A DNA stretch of 14,574 bases, taken from positions 1 through 14,574 of the forward strand of contig JBFGNS010000111.1 of assembly GCA_041574955.1 (NCBI GenBank). Reading direction: 5' to 3'. This DNA is from CALZJC01 sp041574955. Lineage in GTDB: Bacteria > Acidobacteriota > Thermoanaerobaculia > Multivoradales > JAHEKO01. The position numbers and the translations under genes were made by a program. This document shows, in pieces, positions 1-6,560 of this stretch. Each line of letters starts with the position of its first letter. The stretch's first letter is position 1. A model generated the notes under the pieces. That model did no database searches. It was not told the origin of the DNA and saw only the letters and a list, made by a program, of their open reading frames with translations.

Positions 1-530
1 CGCCGCCCGACGCCGATGTCGCCGGCGGGAACGTCGGTGTCCTCGCCGATGTGCCGGTGGAGCTCGATCATCAGCGACTGGCAGAAGCGCATCACCTCGC
101 GGTCGGACTTGCCCTTGGGGTTGAAGTTGGCGCCGCCCTTGGCGCCGCCCATCGGCAGCGTGGTGAGAGCGTTCTTGAAGCACTGCTCGAAGCCGAGGAA
201 CTTGAGCACGCTGAGCGTCACCGAGGGGTGGAAGCGCAGGCCGCCCTTGTAGGGCCCGATGGAGTTGTTGAACTGCACCCGCCAGGCGCGGTCGGCGCGC
301 ACGTTGCCTTGGTCGTCTTCCCAGGTCACCCGGAAGATGACGATGCGGTCGGGCTCGGTCATGCGCTCGAGGATGCGGGCCTCGCGGTAGCGCGGGTTGT
401 CGAGTATGAACGGCATGACGGTCTCGGCCAGCTCGTGGACCGCCTGGTGGAACTCGGTCTCGCCCGGGTTGCGGCGCTCGAGCCCCTGCATGAACTGTTC
501 GAGCTCGGTGGCGACTTGACTGGCGCTCAT
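1..530 (-). CDS. gdhA: NADP-type glutamate dehydrogenase, N-terminal part (runs off left edge)
   Basis: Catalyses reversible reductive amination of 2-oxoglutarate to glutamate in the cytoplasm, linking ammonia assimilation to the TCA cycle. About 176 residues are visible, covering the Glu/Leu/Phe/Val dehydrogenase dimerisation and substrate domain. They follow E. coli GdhA closely: PYKGGLRFHPSV (residues 93-104, substrate Lys95), LKFLGFEQ, LPMGGAKGG (125-133, catalytic Lys131) and DVPAGDIGVG (166-175, catalytic Asp171). The spacing between these residues equals that in E. coli GdhA. The Rossmann NAD(P) domain lies outside the window, so cofactor choice is inferred from overall similarity to the hexameric NADP class. 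The start is ATG at 530, preceded by GAAAGGA about 8 nt upstream. The gene follows the GH20 gene by 55 bp but has its own candidate promoter across that gene's stop codon. Family identification is very secure. Confidence 0.95.
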   Translation of the reverse strand, partial: MSASQVATELEQFMQGLERRNPGETEFHQAVHELAETVMPFILDNPRYREARILERMTEPDRIVIFRVTWEDDQGNVRADRAWRVQFNNSIGPYKGGLRFHPSVTLSVLKFLGFEQCFKNALTTLPMGGAKGGANFNPKGKSDREVMRFCQSLMIELHRHIGEDTDVPAGDIGVGR

Positions 531-568
531 GGAGTGTCCTTTCCTGGCCGCCGACGGCGGTCGGTCAT
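527..568 (-). other. Possible 13-codon leader ORF overlapping the gdhA start
   Basis: On the minus strand an ATG at 568 opens a reading frame for MTDRRRRPGKDTP. Its TGA shares ATGA with the gdhA start codon (530-527). The gdhA ribosome binding site lies inside it. The arrangement would suit translational coupling, with four consecutive arginine codons as a possible sensor. There is no convincing ribosome binding site for the small ORF itself, and it could equally be chance in GC-rich DNA. Confidence 0.22.
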
Positions 569-582
569 CGGGGAGCCCGGCG

Positions 583-588
583 ATCCTA
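583..588 (-). promoter_or_regulatory. Candidate -10 element for gdhA
   Basis: TAGGAT on the minus strand overlaps the TAG stop codon of the GH20 gene. It would place a transcription start near 575 and give a leader of about 45 nt to the gdhA ATG. No -35-like hexamer is visible. The same hexamer precedes the propeller gene at 3850-3855. Confidence 0.3.
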
Positions 589-2487
589 CGTCAGCCGTGC
601 GCCGTCGCGCAGCTGCTCGCCGAGGCGCTCGAGCCGGCGGCGGGAACCGGTCAACCCACCCGGGCGGCTGCGTGCCAGCCACAGCGGCTCCAGCTCGTCG
701 GCGAGGTTGCCGGCCTCGGCGGCCAGCTCGCGCCTGAGAGCGGCGGGCAGCTCGGCGACGGAGCCGCCCCCGGCCGCCAGCCGCTCCCGGCCCAGCCGGC
801 AGCCGAGCGCCAGCGCCGCCGCGCACCAGGCGAGCTCGCGCGCCATCAGCGCACTCGCCTCATCGGCGGGGGCGAGTGCGCCGATGCCGCCCAACACCTC
901 GTCCAGCGTGGCTGCAACCTGCTCCAGCCCGGGCCGGGTCAGCGGATCGGGTCCCAGCTTGTCCAGGCCGCGCTCGGGAAAGACCACCAGCTTGAACAGA
1001 GCGGACGAGTTCATGGGCGGGCGGCCGGTGGGCAGGTGGGGCAGCTCGTACAGGCCCCCCAACGCCGTCAGCAGCCGCCCGCTGCCGGCCGGCGCCTCGC
1101 GGTCGTGTGTCTCGAGCAGGCGCGCCAGCGGCAGCTCCGCGGGATCGGCGGCGTCCTCGGCGCGCCAGGCGAAGGCGGCACCGGCGAGCACCGGCAGCCA
1201 GCTCACCGGCGGCGGCTGGAGGTGGCCGAAGTCGCCCCAGTCGGTGATCAGCAGGCCGGCGGCGCCGCTCGCGGCGCCCGCCCGCGCGGCCGACGCCAGG
1301 TTGGCGAGCGCGTTGGGCAGCCGGCCGCCGAAGCTGTTCCAGCTGCTGGTGCCCGGGCAGAGGTAGAAGTCGAGTCCGGCCGCGGCGAGCCGGGCGGCAC
1401 GTTCGGCGAACGGGTGGTCGGCCTCGTAGCCCCAGTCGAGGACCACCACGTCGCCGGGCAGCTCGGCGAGCAGCTCCGGGTGCGCCGCCGGCATGTCTCC
1501 CCACAGCTGGATCCGCCGGCCGTGCTCGGCGGCGAGGGCGTGGATGTGGCGGGTGAACTCGACCCAGACAGCGCCGGTGCCGCGCTGGCGGCAGGCCTCG
1601 GCGGACCGCCCCCGGCCGAGGTCGAGAGTCTCGTCCAGCCCGACGTTGACCTGCCGGCTGGCGAAACACGGCAGGAGCTGAGCGTAGAGGTCGCGCAGCA
1701 GCTCGAGGCTGCCGGGGTCGATCGGGCAGAGGCTGAACGGCTCGCGGCGGTCACCGAACGGGTGCTTTATGCCCTCGGGGCACTCGGCCAGCCGCCGGTA
1801 CGGCTCGTGCCGCAGCCAGCGGTGGAGGTGGCCGAAGCTGTTCTGGTTGGGCACCAGCTCGACGGCGCGCTGGCGGCAGTGGTCATCGAGCCGGCGCACC
1901 TCCTCCGGAGTGAGCGGGCTGGCGTCGCGCCACACCGGCTCGTGCCCGCGGTAGGCGAAGGTGTGCTCGGTGTAGAGCTGGAGCTGGTTGAGCTTGAGCG
2001 CCGAGATGCGGTCGACCAGGGCGAACAACGATCGCATCGTCGGCACCCGGTTGCGGCTGACGTCGAGCAGGAAGCCGCGGTGGGGGAGGCTCGGCCGGTC
2101 CGTCACCCGCACCGCCGGCACCGCCGGCTCGGCGCCCGGCGACGGGCGGTGCAGGCGTAGCCACTGGACCAGGGTCTGGGCGCCCCAGTAGAGGCCGGCC
2201 GCGCTGCCGCCGGCGATCTCGATTCCCGCCGCGCCGACCGCCAGCCGGTACTCCTCGCGGGCGAGCGCCGGGTCGACGGTGAGCCGCAGCGGCGGCGACC
2301 GCTCGGCTGACGGTTCGGAAGCCGGCGCGAGAGCGAACCCGAGGCCCGGGAGGGCGCGTTCGAGCGCGCCGCGGGCGAGGTCGGCCGCCGGCTCGGCGTT
2401 GCCGTCGGAGAGCGCCAGCCGGGCCGAGCGTAACGCCCCGTCACCGTGCTCGAGCCGCCGCGGCCGCGGCACCAGGAGGTCGGACAC
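586..2487 (-). CDS. Glycoside hydrolase family 20 (beta-N-acetylhexosaminidase-like), apparently cytoplasmic
   Basis: Predicted 633-residue exo-hydrolase removing terminal beta-linked GlcNAc or GalNAc through the GH20 substrate-assisted mechanism. Residues about 1-130 form the GH20b-type N-terminal domain, ending at a RPSLPHRGFLLDVSRNRVPT segment that opens the TIM barrel (about 133-450). The catalytic acid pair is Asp285-Glu286 in VNVGLDETLDLG. Other barrel landmarks are LQLYTEHTFAYRGHE (169-183), NQNSFGHLHRW (214-224), QLWGDM (327-332), GTSSWNSFGGRLPNALAN (379-396) and ITDWGDFGH. Residues about 480-633 look alpha-helical. There is no signal peptide, which points to intracellular action on imported amino sugars or cell-wall turnover products; the substrate is not readable from sequence. 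The start is GTG at 2487, 3 nt after the stop of the upstream propeller gene, so the two are probably co-transcribed. The ribosome binding site is weak, and GTG at codon 6 is an alternative start. Confidence 0.88.
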   Translation of the reverse strand: MSDLLVPRPRRLEHGDGALRSARLALSDGNAEPAADLARGALERALPGLGFALAPASEPSAERSPPLRLTVDPALAREEYRLAVGAAGIEIAGGSAAGLYWGAQTLVQWLRLHRPSPGAEPAVPAVRVTDRPSLPHRGFLLDVSRNRVPTMRSLFALVDRISALKLNQLQLYTEHTFAYRGHEPVWRDASPLTPEEVRRLDDHCRQRAVELVPNQNSFGHLHRWLRHEPYRRLAECPEGIKHPFGDRREPFSLCPIDPGSLELLRDLYAQLLPCFASRQVNVGLDETLDLGRGRSAEACRQRGTGAVWVEFTRHIHALAAEHGRRIQLWGDMPAAHPELLAELPGDVVVLDWGYEADHPFAERAARLAAAGLDFYLCPGTSSWNSFGGRLPNALANLASAARAGAASGAAGLLITDWGDFGHLQPPPVSWLPVLAGAAFAWRAEDAADPAELPLARLLETHDREAPAGSGRLLTALGGLYELPHLPTGRPPMNSSALFKLVVFPERGLDKLGPDPLTRPGLEQVAATLDEVLGGIGALAPADEASALMARELAWCAAALALGCRLGRERLAAGGGSVAELPAALRRELAAEAGNLADELEPLWLARSRPGGLTGSRRRLERLGEQLRDGARLT

Positions 2488-2490
2488 CCC

Positions 2491-3825
2491 TCAGCCGGAG
2501 GCCTGGACCGAGCAGATCGGCGGCAGGTGCTCGGCGGCCGTGCCCCAGCTCTCGCTGCCGTCGGCGGAGGCGAACACCGCGCCGCTCTCGGTGCCGAAGT
2601 AAAGGCCCAGCGGGTCGCGGCCGTCGTCGCAGAACGCCTGCCGCAGGACGGTCAGATAGGCGTCGCGCTGCGGCAGCCCGGTGTCGGACGGCTGCCAGCT
2701 GGCGCCGCGGTCGCGGGTGCCCCACACCCGCAGCCGGCCGTCGGGGGTGACGCGGTCGTAGTCGGCGACCAGCGGGATCACCCAGGCGCGGTCGGGGTCG
2801 CGCGGATGGACCACCAGCGGGAAGCCGAACTCGGCCGGCAGGCCGCTCGAGACCCCGATGTCGTGCCAGTGCGCCCCGGCGTCGTCGGACCGGTAGACGC
2901 CGCCGTGGTACTGCATGTAGAGAGTGTCGGGCTCGACCGGCGAGCGCAGCATCTTGTGGATGCAGTGCATGAGGGCGTCCTCGCGCGCCTCCTCGGGCAG
3001 GTAGCCGGCCACCAGACCGGAGACGCCTCGACGCCACGAGCCGCCGCCGTCGTCGGTGAGCCAGACGCCGGCCGCCGAGATGCCCACCGCCAGCCGCCGC
3101 GGCTCGCCGGGCCAGGGGCAGATCGAGTGCAGGCAGAGGCCGCCGAAGCCGCCCTCCCACTGCGGCCGGGTGGGATCGTCCCACAGCGCCCGGTTGAGCT
3201 GCCAGCTCTTGCCGTCGTCGCGGCTGTGGAACAGCGCCGCCGGCGCCACGCCGGCCCACAGCTCGCCGTCGGCCGCTCCCGGTTGGACGATCCAGATGCG
3301 GTCGACCGAGGCGCCGGCTTCCTCCGGGAACGCCGGGCCGTCCGCCTCGGTCCACTCACCGGTCGGGTCGTCGGCGTAGTAGAGGTGGGGCCCGAACTGG
3401 CCGTGGGTCACCGCCGCCCAGTAGGTGCCGGTGCGCCGATCCCGGACGGCGTACTCGGCCACCTGTCCGACGAAGGCGCGATGGGCCACGCCGAGCGCAC
3501 CGCCGCGCTCGCCGCGCAGCACCAGCAGGCCCTTCTTGGTGCCTACCAGCAGCTCGATCTCGCCGGCGCCGCCCGAGATCGCCTGCACCACCCACAGCTC
3601 CTCGTGCGGGGCCAGGGGGCGGCCGGTGCCGGCCCGCTCGTCGCCGACGAACAGGCTGACGTGCTGGCGGAGGTCGCCCTGCTCGTCGAGGATCCATCCC
3701 TTCAGCCCGGGGTGTCGCCGCTCGAGCCAGCGCAGCGCCTCGGCGGCAGTGGCGCCCTCCACCTCGATCTTCTCGGCGCCTCCGGCCCGAGCCTGGAGCG
3801 CCGTCGGGAGAATGACGACTGCCAT
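2491..3825 (-). CDS. MoaD/ThiS-like beta-grasp domain fused to an Asp-box (BNR) beta-propeller
   Basis: A 444-residue two-domain protein. Residues 1-86 resemble the MoaD/ThiS ubiquitin-like sulfur carriers: a beta strand (AVVILPTAL), the ATAAEALRWLERRHPGL helix, LRQHVSLFVGDE, and the closing LAPHEELWVVQAISGG with Gly85-Gly86 where free carriers end. The chain continues without a break into a sialidase-like propeller (about 88-444) beginning ELLVGTKKGLLVL. Five Asp boxes are visible: SRDDGKSW (201-208), TDDGGGSW (257-264), SDDAGAHW (313-320), TRDRGASW (370-377) and SADGSESW (420-427). No ATG, GTG or TTG lies in frame between codon 80 and codon 102, so a separate internal start at the junction is unlikely. 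There is no signal peptide. The start is ATG at 3825 with a strong AAAGGAGG about 6 nt upstream. A GH20 gene follows after 3 nt. Catalytic sialidase residues are not evident, so hydrolase activity should not be assumed; the function is unknown. Confidence 0.85.
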   Translation of the reverse strand: MAVVILPTALQARAGGAEKIEVEGATAAEALRWLERRHPGLKGWILDEQGDLRQHVSLFVGDERAGTGRPLAPHEELWVVQAISGGAGEIELLVGTKKGLLVLRGERGGALGVAHRAFVGQVAEYAVRDRRTGTYWAAVTHGQFGPHLYYADDPTGEWTEADGPAFPEEAGASVDRIWIVQPGAADGELWAGVAPAALFHSRDDGKSWQLNRALWDDPTRPQWEGGFGGLCLHSICPWPGEPRRLAVGISAAGVWLTDDGGGSWRRGVSGLVAGYLPEEAREDALMHCIHKMLRSPVEPDTLYMQYHGGVYRSDDAGAHWHDIGVSSGLPAEFGFPLVVHPRDPDRAWVIPLVADYDRVTPDGRLRVWGTRDRGASWQPSDTGLPQRDAYLTVLRQAFCDDGRDPLGLYFGTESGAVFASADGSESWGTAAEHLPPICSVQASG

Positions 3826-3849
3826 CGGAAGCCTCCTTTCGAGGCCGCC

Positions 3850-3855
3850 ATCCTA
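3850..3855 (-). promoter_or_regulatory. Candidate -10 element for the propeller/GH20 operon
   Basis: Minus-strand GCTAGGATGGC contains TAGGAT, predicting a start near 3843 and a leader of about 18 nt carrying the strong AAAGGAGG ribosome binding site. No -35 match is seen. It lies in the 138-bp divergent gap shared with the receiver-LpxC gene. Confidence 0.35.
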
Positions 3856-3936
3856 GCGGATCGGAGCCCGCCGGCGGCGCCGCCAGAACCCCGGTCTGCG
3901 GCCGCTGCACGCAACCGGGGCGACGCCGCCGCGTGA

Positions 3937-3942
3937 CATACT
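3937..3942 (+). promoter_or_regulatory. Candidate -10 element for the receiver-LpxC gene, inside an inverted repeat
   Basis: CATACT predicts a start near 3949 and a very short leader containing GGAGGAGG (3951-3958). It sits between perfect 6-bp inverted repeats, CCGCGT at 3929-3934 and ACGCGG at 3947-3952, which could be an operator or chance. No -35 is recognisable. Confidence 0.3.
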
Positions 3943-3963
3943 GCGGACGCGGAGGAGGTTGCC

Positions 3964-5295
3964 GTGGGGGACAAGGGTCTCGTACTGATCGTCGACGATG
4001 AGCCGGGTATCCTGGCGACGCTGTCCGGCGTGCTTTCCGACGAGGGCTTCGACACTCTCGAGACCGGCAGCGGCGAGGAAGCTCTGACGCTCTTCACCGA
4101 GCGCCGGCCGGACGTGGTGTTCCTGGACATCTGGCTGCCGGACCGCGACGGCCTCGAAACGCTGCAGGCGATGCGCGAGATCGATCCGGCGGTGGCGGTG
4201 GTGATGATGTCGGGCCACGGCAGCACGTCGACCGCGGTCAAGGCGCTCAAGATGGGGGCGCTCGACTACCTCGAGAAGCCGCTGTCGTACGGCCAGGCGG
4301 TGGAGGCGGTCAACGGCGGGCTGCGTTACCGCGAGTCGCTGGAGGCAGACTCCAGCCTGCTCACCTCGCTCGAGCTGACCAAGGACCGGATCGACACCGA
4401 CCGCCAGCTCGAGCCGGCGCCGGCGTTCGCGCTGGTGCGCGAGGGTCGCGAGCCGCAGCGCACCATCGGCCAGGCGACCGTGCTGTACGGGCTGGGGCTG
4501 CACTCGGGGCGTCGTACGGGCATGTCTCTGCAGCCGCTGCCGCCCGACCACGGCATCCACTTCGTCACCCTGCCGACCAACACCCACATCCCGGCGTGGG
4601 TCGGGTCGGTGGGCGAGACGACCTACGCCACGACGCTCGAGGGCGAGGACGGCTCGACCATCTCGACCGTCGAGCACCTGCTGTCGGCGCTGCACGCCGC
4701 CGGCGTCACCAACCTGCTGGTCAAGGTGCACGGCGAGATCCCGGTGCTGGACGGCTCGGCGCTCGAGTTCTGCCGCACGCTCGACGAGGTGGGCGTGGTC
4801 GACCAGCCGGCGGCGCGCCGGGAGGTGGTGATCGATCGGCCTTACGAGGTCACCGGGGAGGAAGGCAAGCTGCTGCGCATCGAGCCGTTCGACGGCTTCG
4901 CGGTGTCGTACCTGTTGCGCTACCCGCCGCCGGTGGGCGAGCAGCGTTACGAGTTCGAGCTCACCGACTTCGCCCACTACCGGCACGAGGTCGCGCCGGC
5001 GCGCACCTTCGGCTTCCTCAAGGACGTGCAGATGATGAGCGAGCTAGGCCTCGGCTCGGGCGGGCGCATCGACAACTGCATCCTGGTCGGTGACGACGAG
5101 GTGATCAACACCGAGCTCAGGTTTGCCGACGAGTTCGTGCGCCACAAGATCCTCGACATCATCGGCGACCTCTACCTGATGGGCTACCCGCTGCGCGGGC
5201 GGGTGACCGCCAAGCTGAGCGGTCACCGGTTCAACATCGCGATCCTGCGCGAGATCCTGGCGGCCAACGGCGTGGCGACAGCCGCCGGCGCCTAG
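3964..5295 (+). CDS. lpxC: Response-regulator receiver domain fused to LpxC (UDP-3-O-acyl-GlcNAc deacetylase)
   Basis: LpxC removes the N-acetyl group from UDP-3-O-acyl-GlcNAc, the committed step of lipid A synthesis, in the cytoplasm. This 443-residue protein carries an extra N-terminal receiver domain (about 5-122) with every phosphorylation residue present: Asp11-Asp12, phospho-acceptor Asp55 in VVFLDIWLPD, Ser83 in MMSGHG and Lys105 in LEKP. Its sequence is of the NtrC/NtrX subtype. After a linker (about 123-163), the LpxC part starts at QRTIGQATVLYGLGLHSG. It keeps Glu237-His238 (ISTVEHLLSALH), the HKxxD zinc site His394/Asp398 (FVRHKILDIIGD) and the SGH histidine His421. The His394-to-His421 spacing equals E. 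coli His238 to His265. The deacetylase is therefore probably active. The start is GTG at 3964, with GGAGGAGG about 5 nt upstream. No other lpx gene or histidine kinase is adjacent. Usual LpxC proteins are about 300 residues and lack a receiver. Confidence 0.95.
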   Translation: MGDKGLVLIVDDEPGILATLSGVLSDEGFDTLETGSGEEALTLFTERRPDVVFLDIWLPDRDGLETLQAMREIDPAVAVVMMSGHGSTSTAVKALKMGALDYLEKPLSYGQAVEAVNGGLRYRESLEADSSLLTSLELTKDRIDTDRQLEPAPAFALVREGREPQRTIGQATVLYGLGLHSGRRTGMSLQPLPPDHGIHFVTLPTNTHIPAWVGSVGETTYATTLEGEDGSTISTVEHLLSALHAAGVTNLLVKVHGEIPVLDGSALEFCRTLDEVGVVDQPAARREVVIDRPYEVTGEEGKLLRIEPFDGFAVSYLLRYPPPVGEQRYEFELTDFAHYRHEVAPARTFGFLKDVQMMSELGLGSGGRIDNCILVGDDEVINTELRFADEFVRHKILDIIGDLYLMGYPLRGRVTAKLSGHRFNIAILREILAANGVATAAGA

Positions 5296-5304
5296 CCAGG
5301 CTAG
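5292..5304. other. Short palindrome at the convergent lpxC / ligase gene ends
   Basis: CTAGCC-A-GGCTAG is a perfect palindrome overlapping the lpxC TAG stop, in an 18-bp gap between two convergent genes. It could fold as a 5-bp stem with a 3-nt loop and weakly mark transcript ends on both strands. There is no U-tract, so it is not a convincing terminator. Confidence 0.2.
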
Positions 5305-5313
5305 CTCGGCGGC

Positions 5314-6417
5314 TCAGGTGCCGGCCAGGGTCTCGGCAACCACGCTGTCGACGACCGCCTCGAGGCTGTCGGCCTCGCGAAACGCCCGCAGCTGGCGGTC
5401 GGCGCTGGTGCCGCCGGCCAGGATGGTGCGGGCGTACTCGACCTCGGCTCGCGAGCCGAGCTCGTCGACCACGTCGTCGAGCAGCTCGAGCAGCTCCTCG
5501 ACGAGCACCGAGAGCGGCACGGCCGAGCCGCGGCCGAAGTCGATCATCTCGCCCTCGGCGCCGTAGCGAACCGCCCGCCACTTGTTCTCGTCCACCAGGT
5601 GGTGGCGGTAGCGGCGCCACGACTGGTTGCGCTGGCGCAGGCGGATGAGCTTGGCGACGATCGCCTGCAGCAGGGCGGCGATGCAGACCGTCTCGTCGAT
5701 CCGGGTGCAGATGTCGGGGATGCGGAACTCGAGCGTCGGGAAGGTGGGGTGGGGCCGCATGTCCCACCAGATCTTGGTGGGCTCGTCGATCGAGCCGGTG
5801 GCCAGCAGTATGTCGATGAACCGCTGGTACTCGGCCCACGACTGAAAGTCGGGAGGGAGCCCGGTGCGCGGCAGGCTTTCGAAGACGATCGAGCGGTACG
5901 ACTTGAGGCCGGTCTCGCGGCCGTGCCAGAACGGCGAGCTGGTCGACAGCGCCAGGATGTGCGGCAGGAAGTAGCGCGCCTGGTCCATGACGTCGATCAG
6001 CAGCTCGCGGTCGTCGATGCCGACGTGCACGTGCATGCCGAAGATCAGCATGCGCCGCGCCACGTCGGCCAGCGCCTCGAGGTGCTTGGTGTAGCGCTCG
6101 CGGCCGGTGATCTCCTGCGTCTTCCAGCTCGAGAACGGGTGAGTGCTGGCGGCGGCGATCGCCAGGCCGTGGGAGGCCGCCAGCTCGCCCACCGAGCGGC
6201 GCAGCCGGGCGACCTCGCCGCGCGCCTCCTGCACCGAGCGGCAGACCTGGCTGCCGACCTCGATCTGACAGCGCATCAGCTCGGGCTTGATCTGCTGGTC
6301 GAGCACCAGCTCGCCCTGCTCGAGGAACTCCGGATGGTAGGCCTTGAGCTCCCGGCTCCCGGGGTCGATGAGCTGGTACTCCTCCTCGATCCCGATGGTG
6401 AGTTGCGGCAGGGTCAT
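5314..6417 (-). CDS. YbdK-type carboxylate-amine ligase (GCS2 family)
   Basis: ATP-dependent ligase of the glutamate-cysteine ligase type 2 family, 367 residues against 372 for E. coli YbdK. The N-terminal IGIEEEYQLID (residues 8-18) is the family signature, with Glu residues expected in metal/ATP binding. MLIFGMHVHVGIDD (123-136), FRIPDICTRIDETV and the C-terminal YGAEGEMIDFG block are also typical. E. coli YbdK has weak glutamate-cysteine ligase activity; the natural substrate here cannot be told, and glutathione synthesis should not be assumed because no gshB is adjacent. Start ATG at 6417 gives the expected N-terminus. No clear ribosome binding site precedes it, but a candidate -10 lies about 40 nt upstream. 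The gene is monocistronic, convergent with lpxC and divergent from the E1 gene. Confidence 0.88.
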   Translation of the reverse strand: MTLPQLTIGIEEEYQLIDPGSRELKAYHPEFLEQGELVLDQQIKPELMRCQIEVGSQVCRSVQEARGEVARLRRSVGELAASHGLAIAAASTHPFSSWKTQEITGRERYTKHLEALADVARRMLIFGMHVHVGIDDRELLIDVMDQARYFLPHILALSTSSPFWHGRETGLKSYRSIVFESLPRTGLPPDFQSWAEYQRFIDILLATGSIDEPTKIWWDMRPHPTFPTLEFRIPDICTRIDETVCIAALLQAIVAKLIRLRQRNQSWRRYRHHLVDENKWRAVRYGAEGEMIDFGRGSAVPLSVLVEELLELLDDVVDELGSRAEVEYARTILAGGTSADRQLRAFREADSLEAVVDSVVAETLAGT

Positions 6418-6455
6418 GGCCGGTTGGGGAGCGTGGGTCGCGCCGGGGTCGGGGG

Positions 6456-6461
6456 AGTGTA
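6456..6461 (-). promoter_or_regulatory. Candidate extended -10 for the YbdK-type ligase
   Basis: Minus-strand TGCTACACT contains TACACT with an upstream TG in the extended position. The predicted start is near 6448, giving a leader of about 31 nt. No -35 hexamer is visible. Confidence 0.33.
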
Positions 6462-6504
6462 GCAGGAGGGGAGGGCTTGGGGGCTTGGGGGGAGCTCATC
6501 GTGC

Positions 6505-6510
6505 TACCCT
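6505..6510 (+). promoter_or_regulatory. Upstream copy of a TACCCT -10-like element before the E1 gene
   Basis: GTGCTACCCT contains TACCCT and precedes a second identical hexamer by 42 bp (6547-6552). Transcription from here would give a leader of about 43 nt. It may be a second promoter for the dehydrogenase gene or a coincidental repeat. Confidence 0.28.
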
Positions 6511-6546
6511 TTCCGTGCGGCCAGCCGACCGCAGACGGCCGCACGC

Positions 6547-6552
6547 TACCCT
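6547..6552 (+). promoter_or_regulatory. Candidate -10 giving a leaderless E1 transcript
   Basis: CGCTACCCT contains TACCCT ending 8 nt before the ATG at 6561. That distance would put transcription initiation on or next to the start codon. The absence of any Shine-Dalgarno sequence fits leaderless translation. Confidence 0.35.
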
Positions 6553-6560
6553 CCCAGACC

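Noticed and set aside
3300..3620. Frameshift or missed gene boundary between the beta-grasp and propeller parts
   Set aside because: The frame is continuous with no stop, no in-frame start codon at the junction and no ribosome binding site there. A true fusion fits best.
2491..3825. Naming the propeller protein a sialidase
   Set aside because: Asp boxes are shared by many non-enzymatic propellers, and the sialidase arginine triad and catalytic Tyr/Glu/Asp arrangement could not be identified.
529..3936. Long plus-strand open frames (529-2160, 2446-3936) opposite the GH20 and propeller genes
   Set aside because: They are antisense to strongly recognisable proteins, have low-complexity Ala/Arg/Gly/Gln-rich translations, and lack ribosome binding sites. 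GC-rich codon bias creates such frames.
3853..4986. Minus-strand open frame across the receiver-LpxC gene
   Set aside because: Antisense to fully conserved receiver and LpxC motifs; the translation is low complexity.
5314..6417. Calling the YbdK-type ligase gshA or egtA
   Set aside because: The sequence fits the broad GCS2/YbdK group only. No gshB or ergothioneine genes are adjacent to support a specific thiol pathway.
6477..6560. 28-codon N-terminal extension of the E1 protein
   Set aside because: It spans the candidate promoter, starts without a good ribosome binding site, and its sequence does not look like the start of the family. The ATG at 6561 is better.
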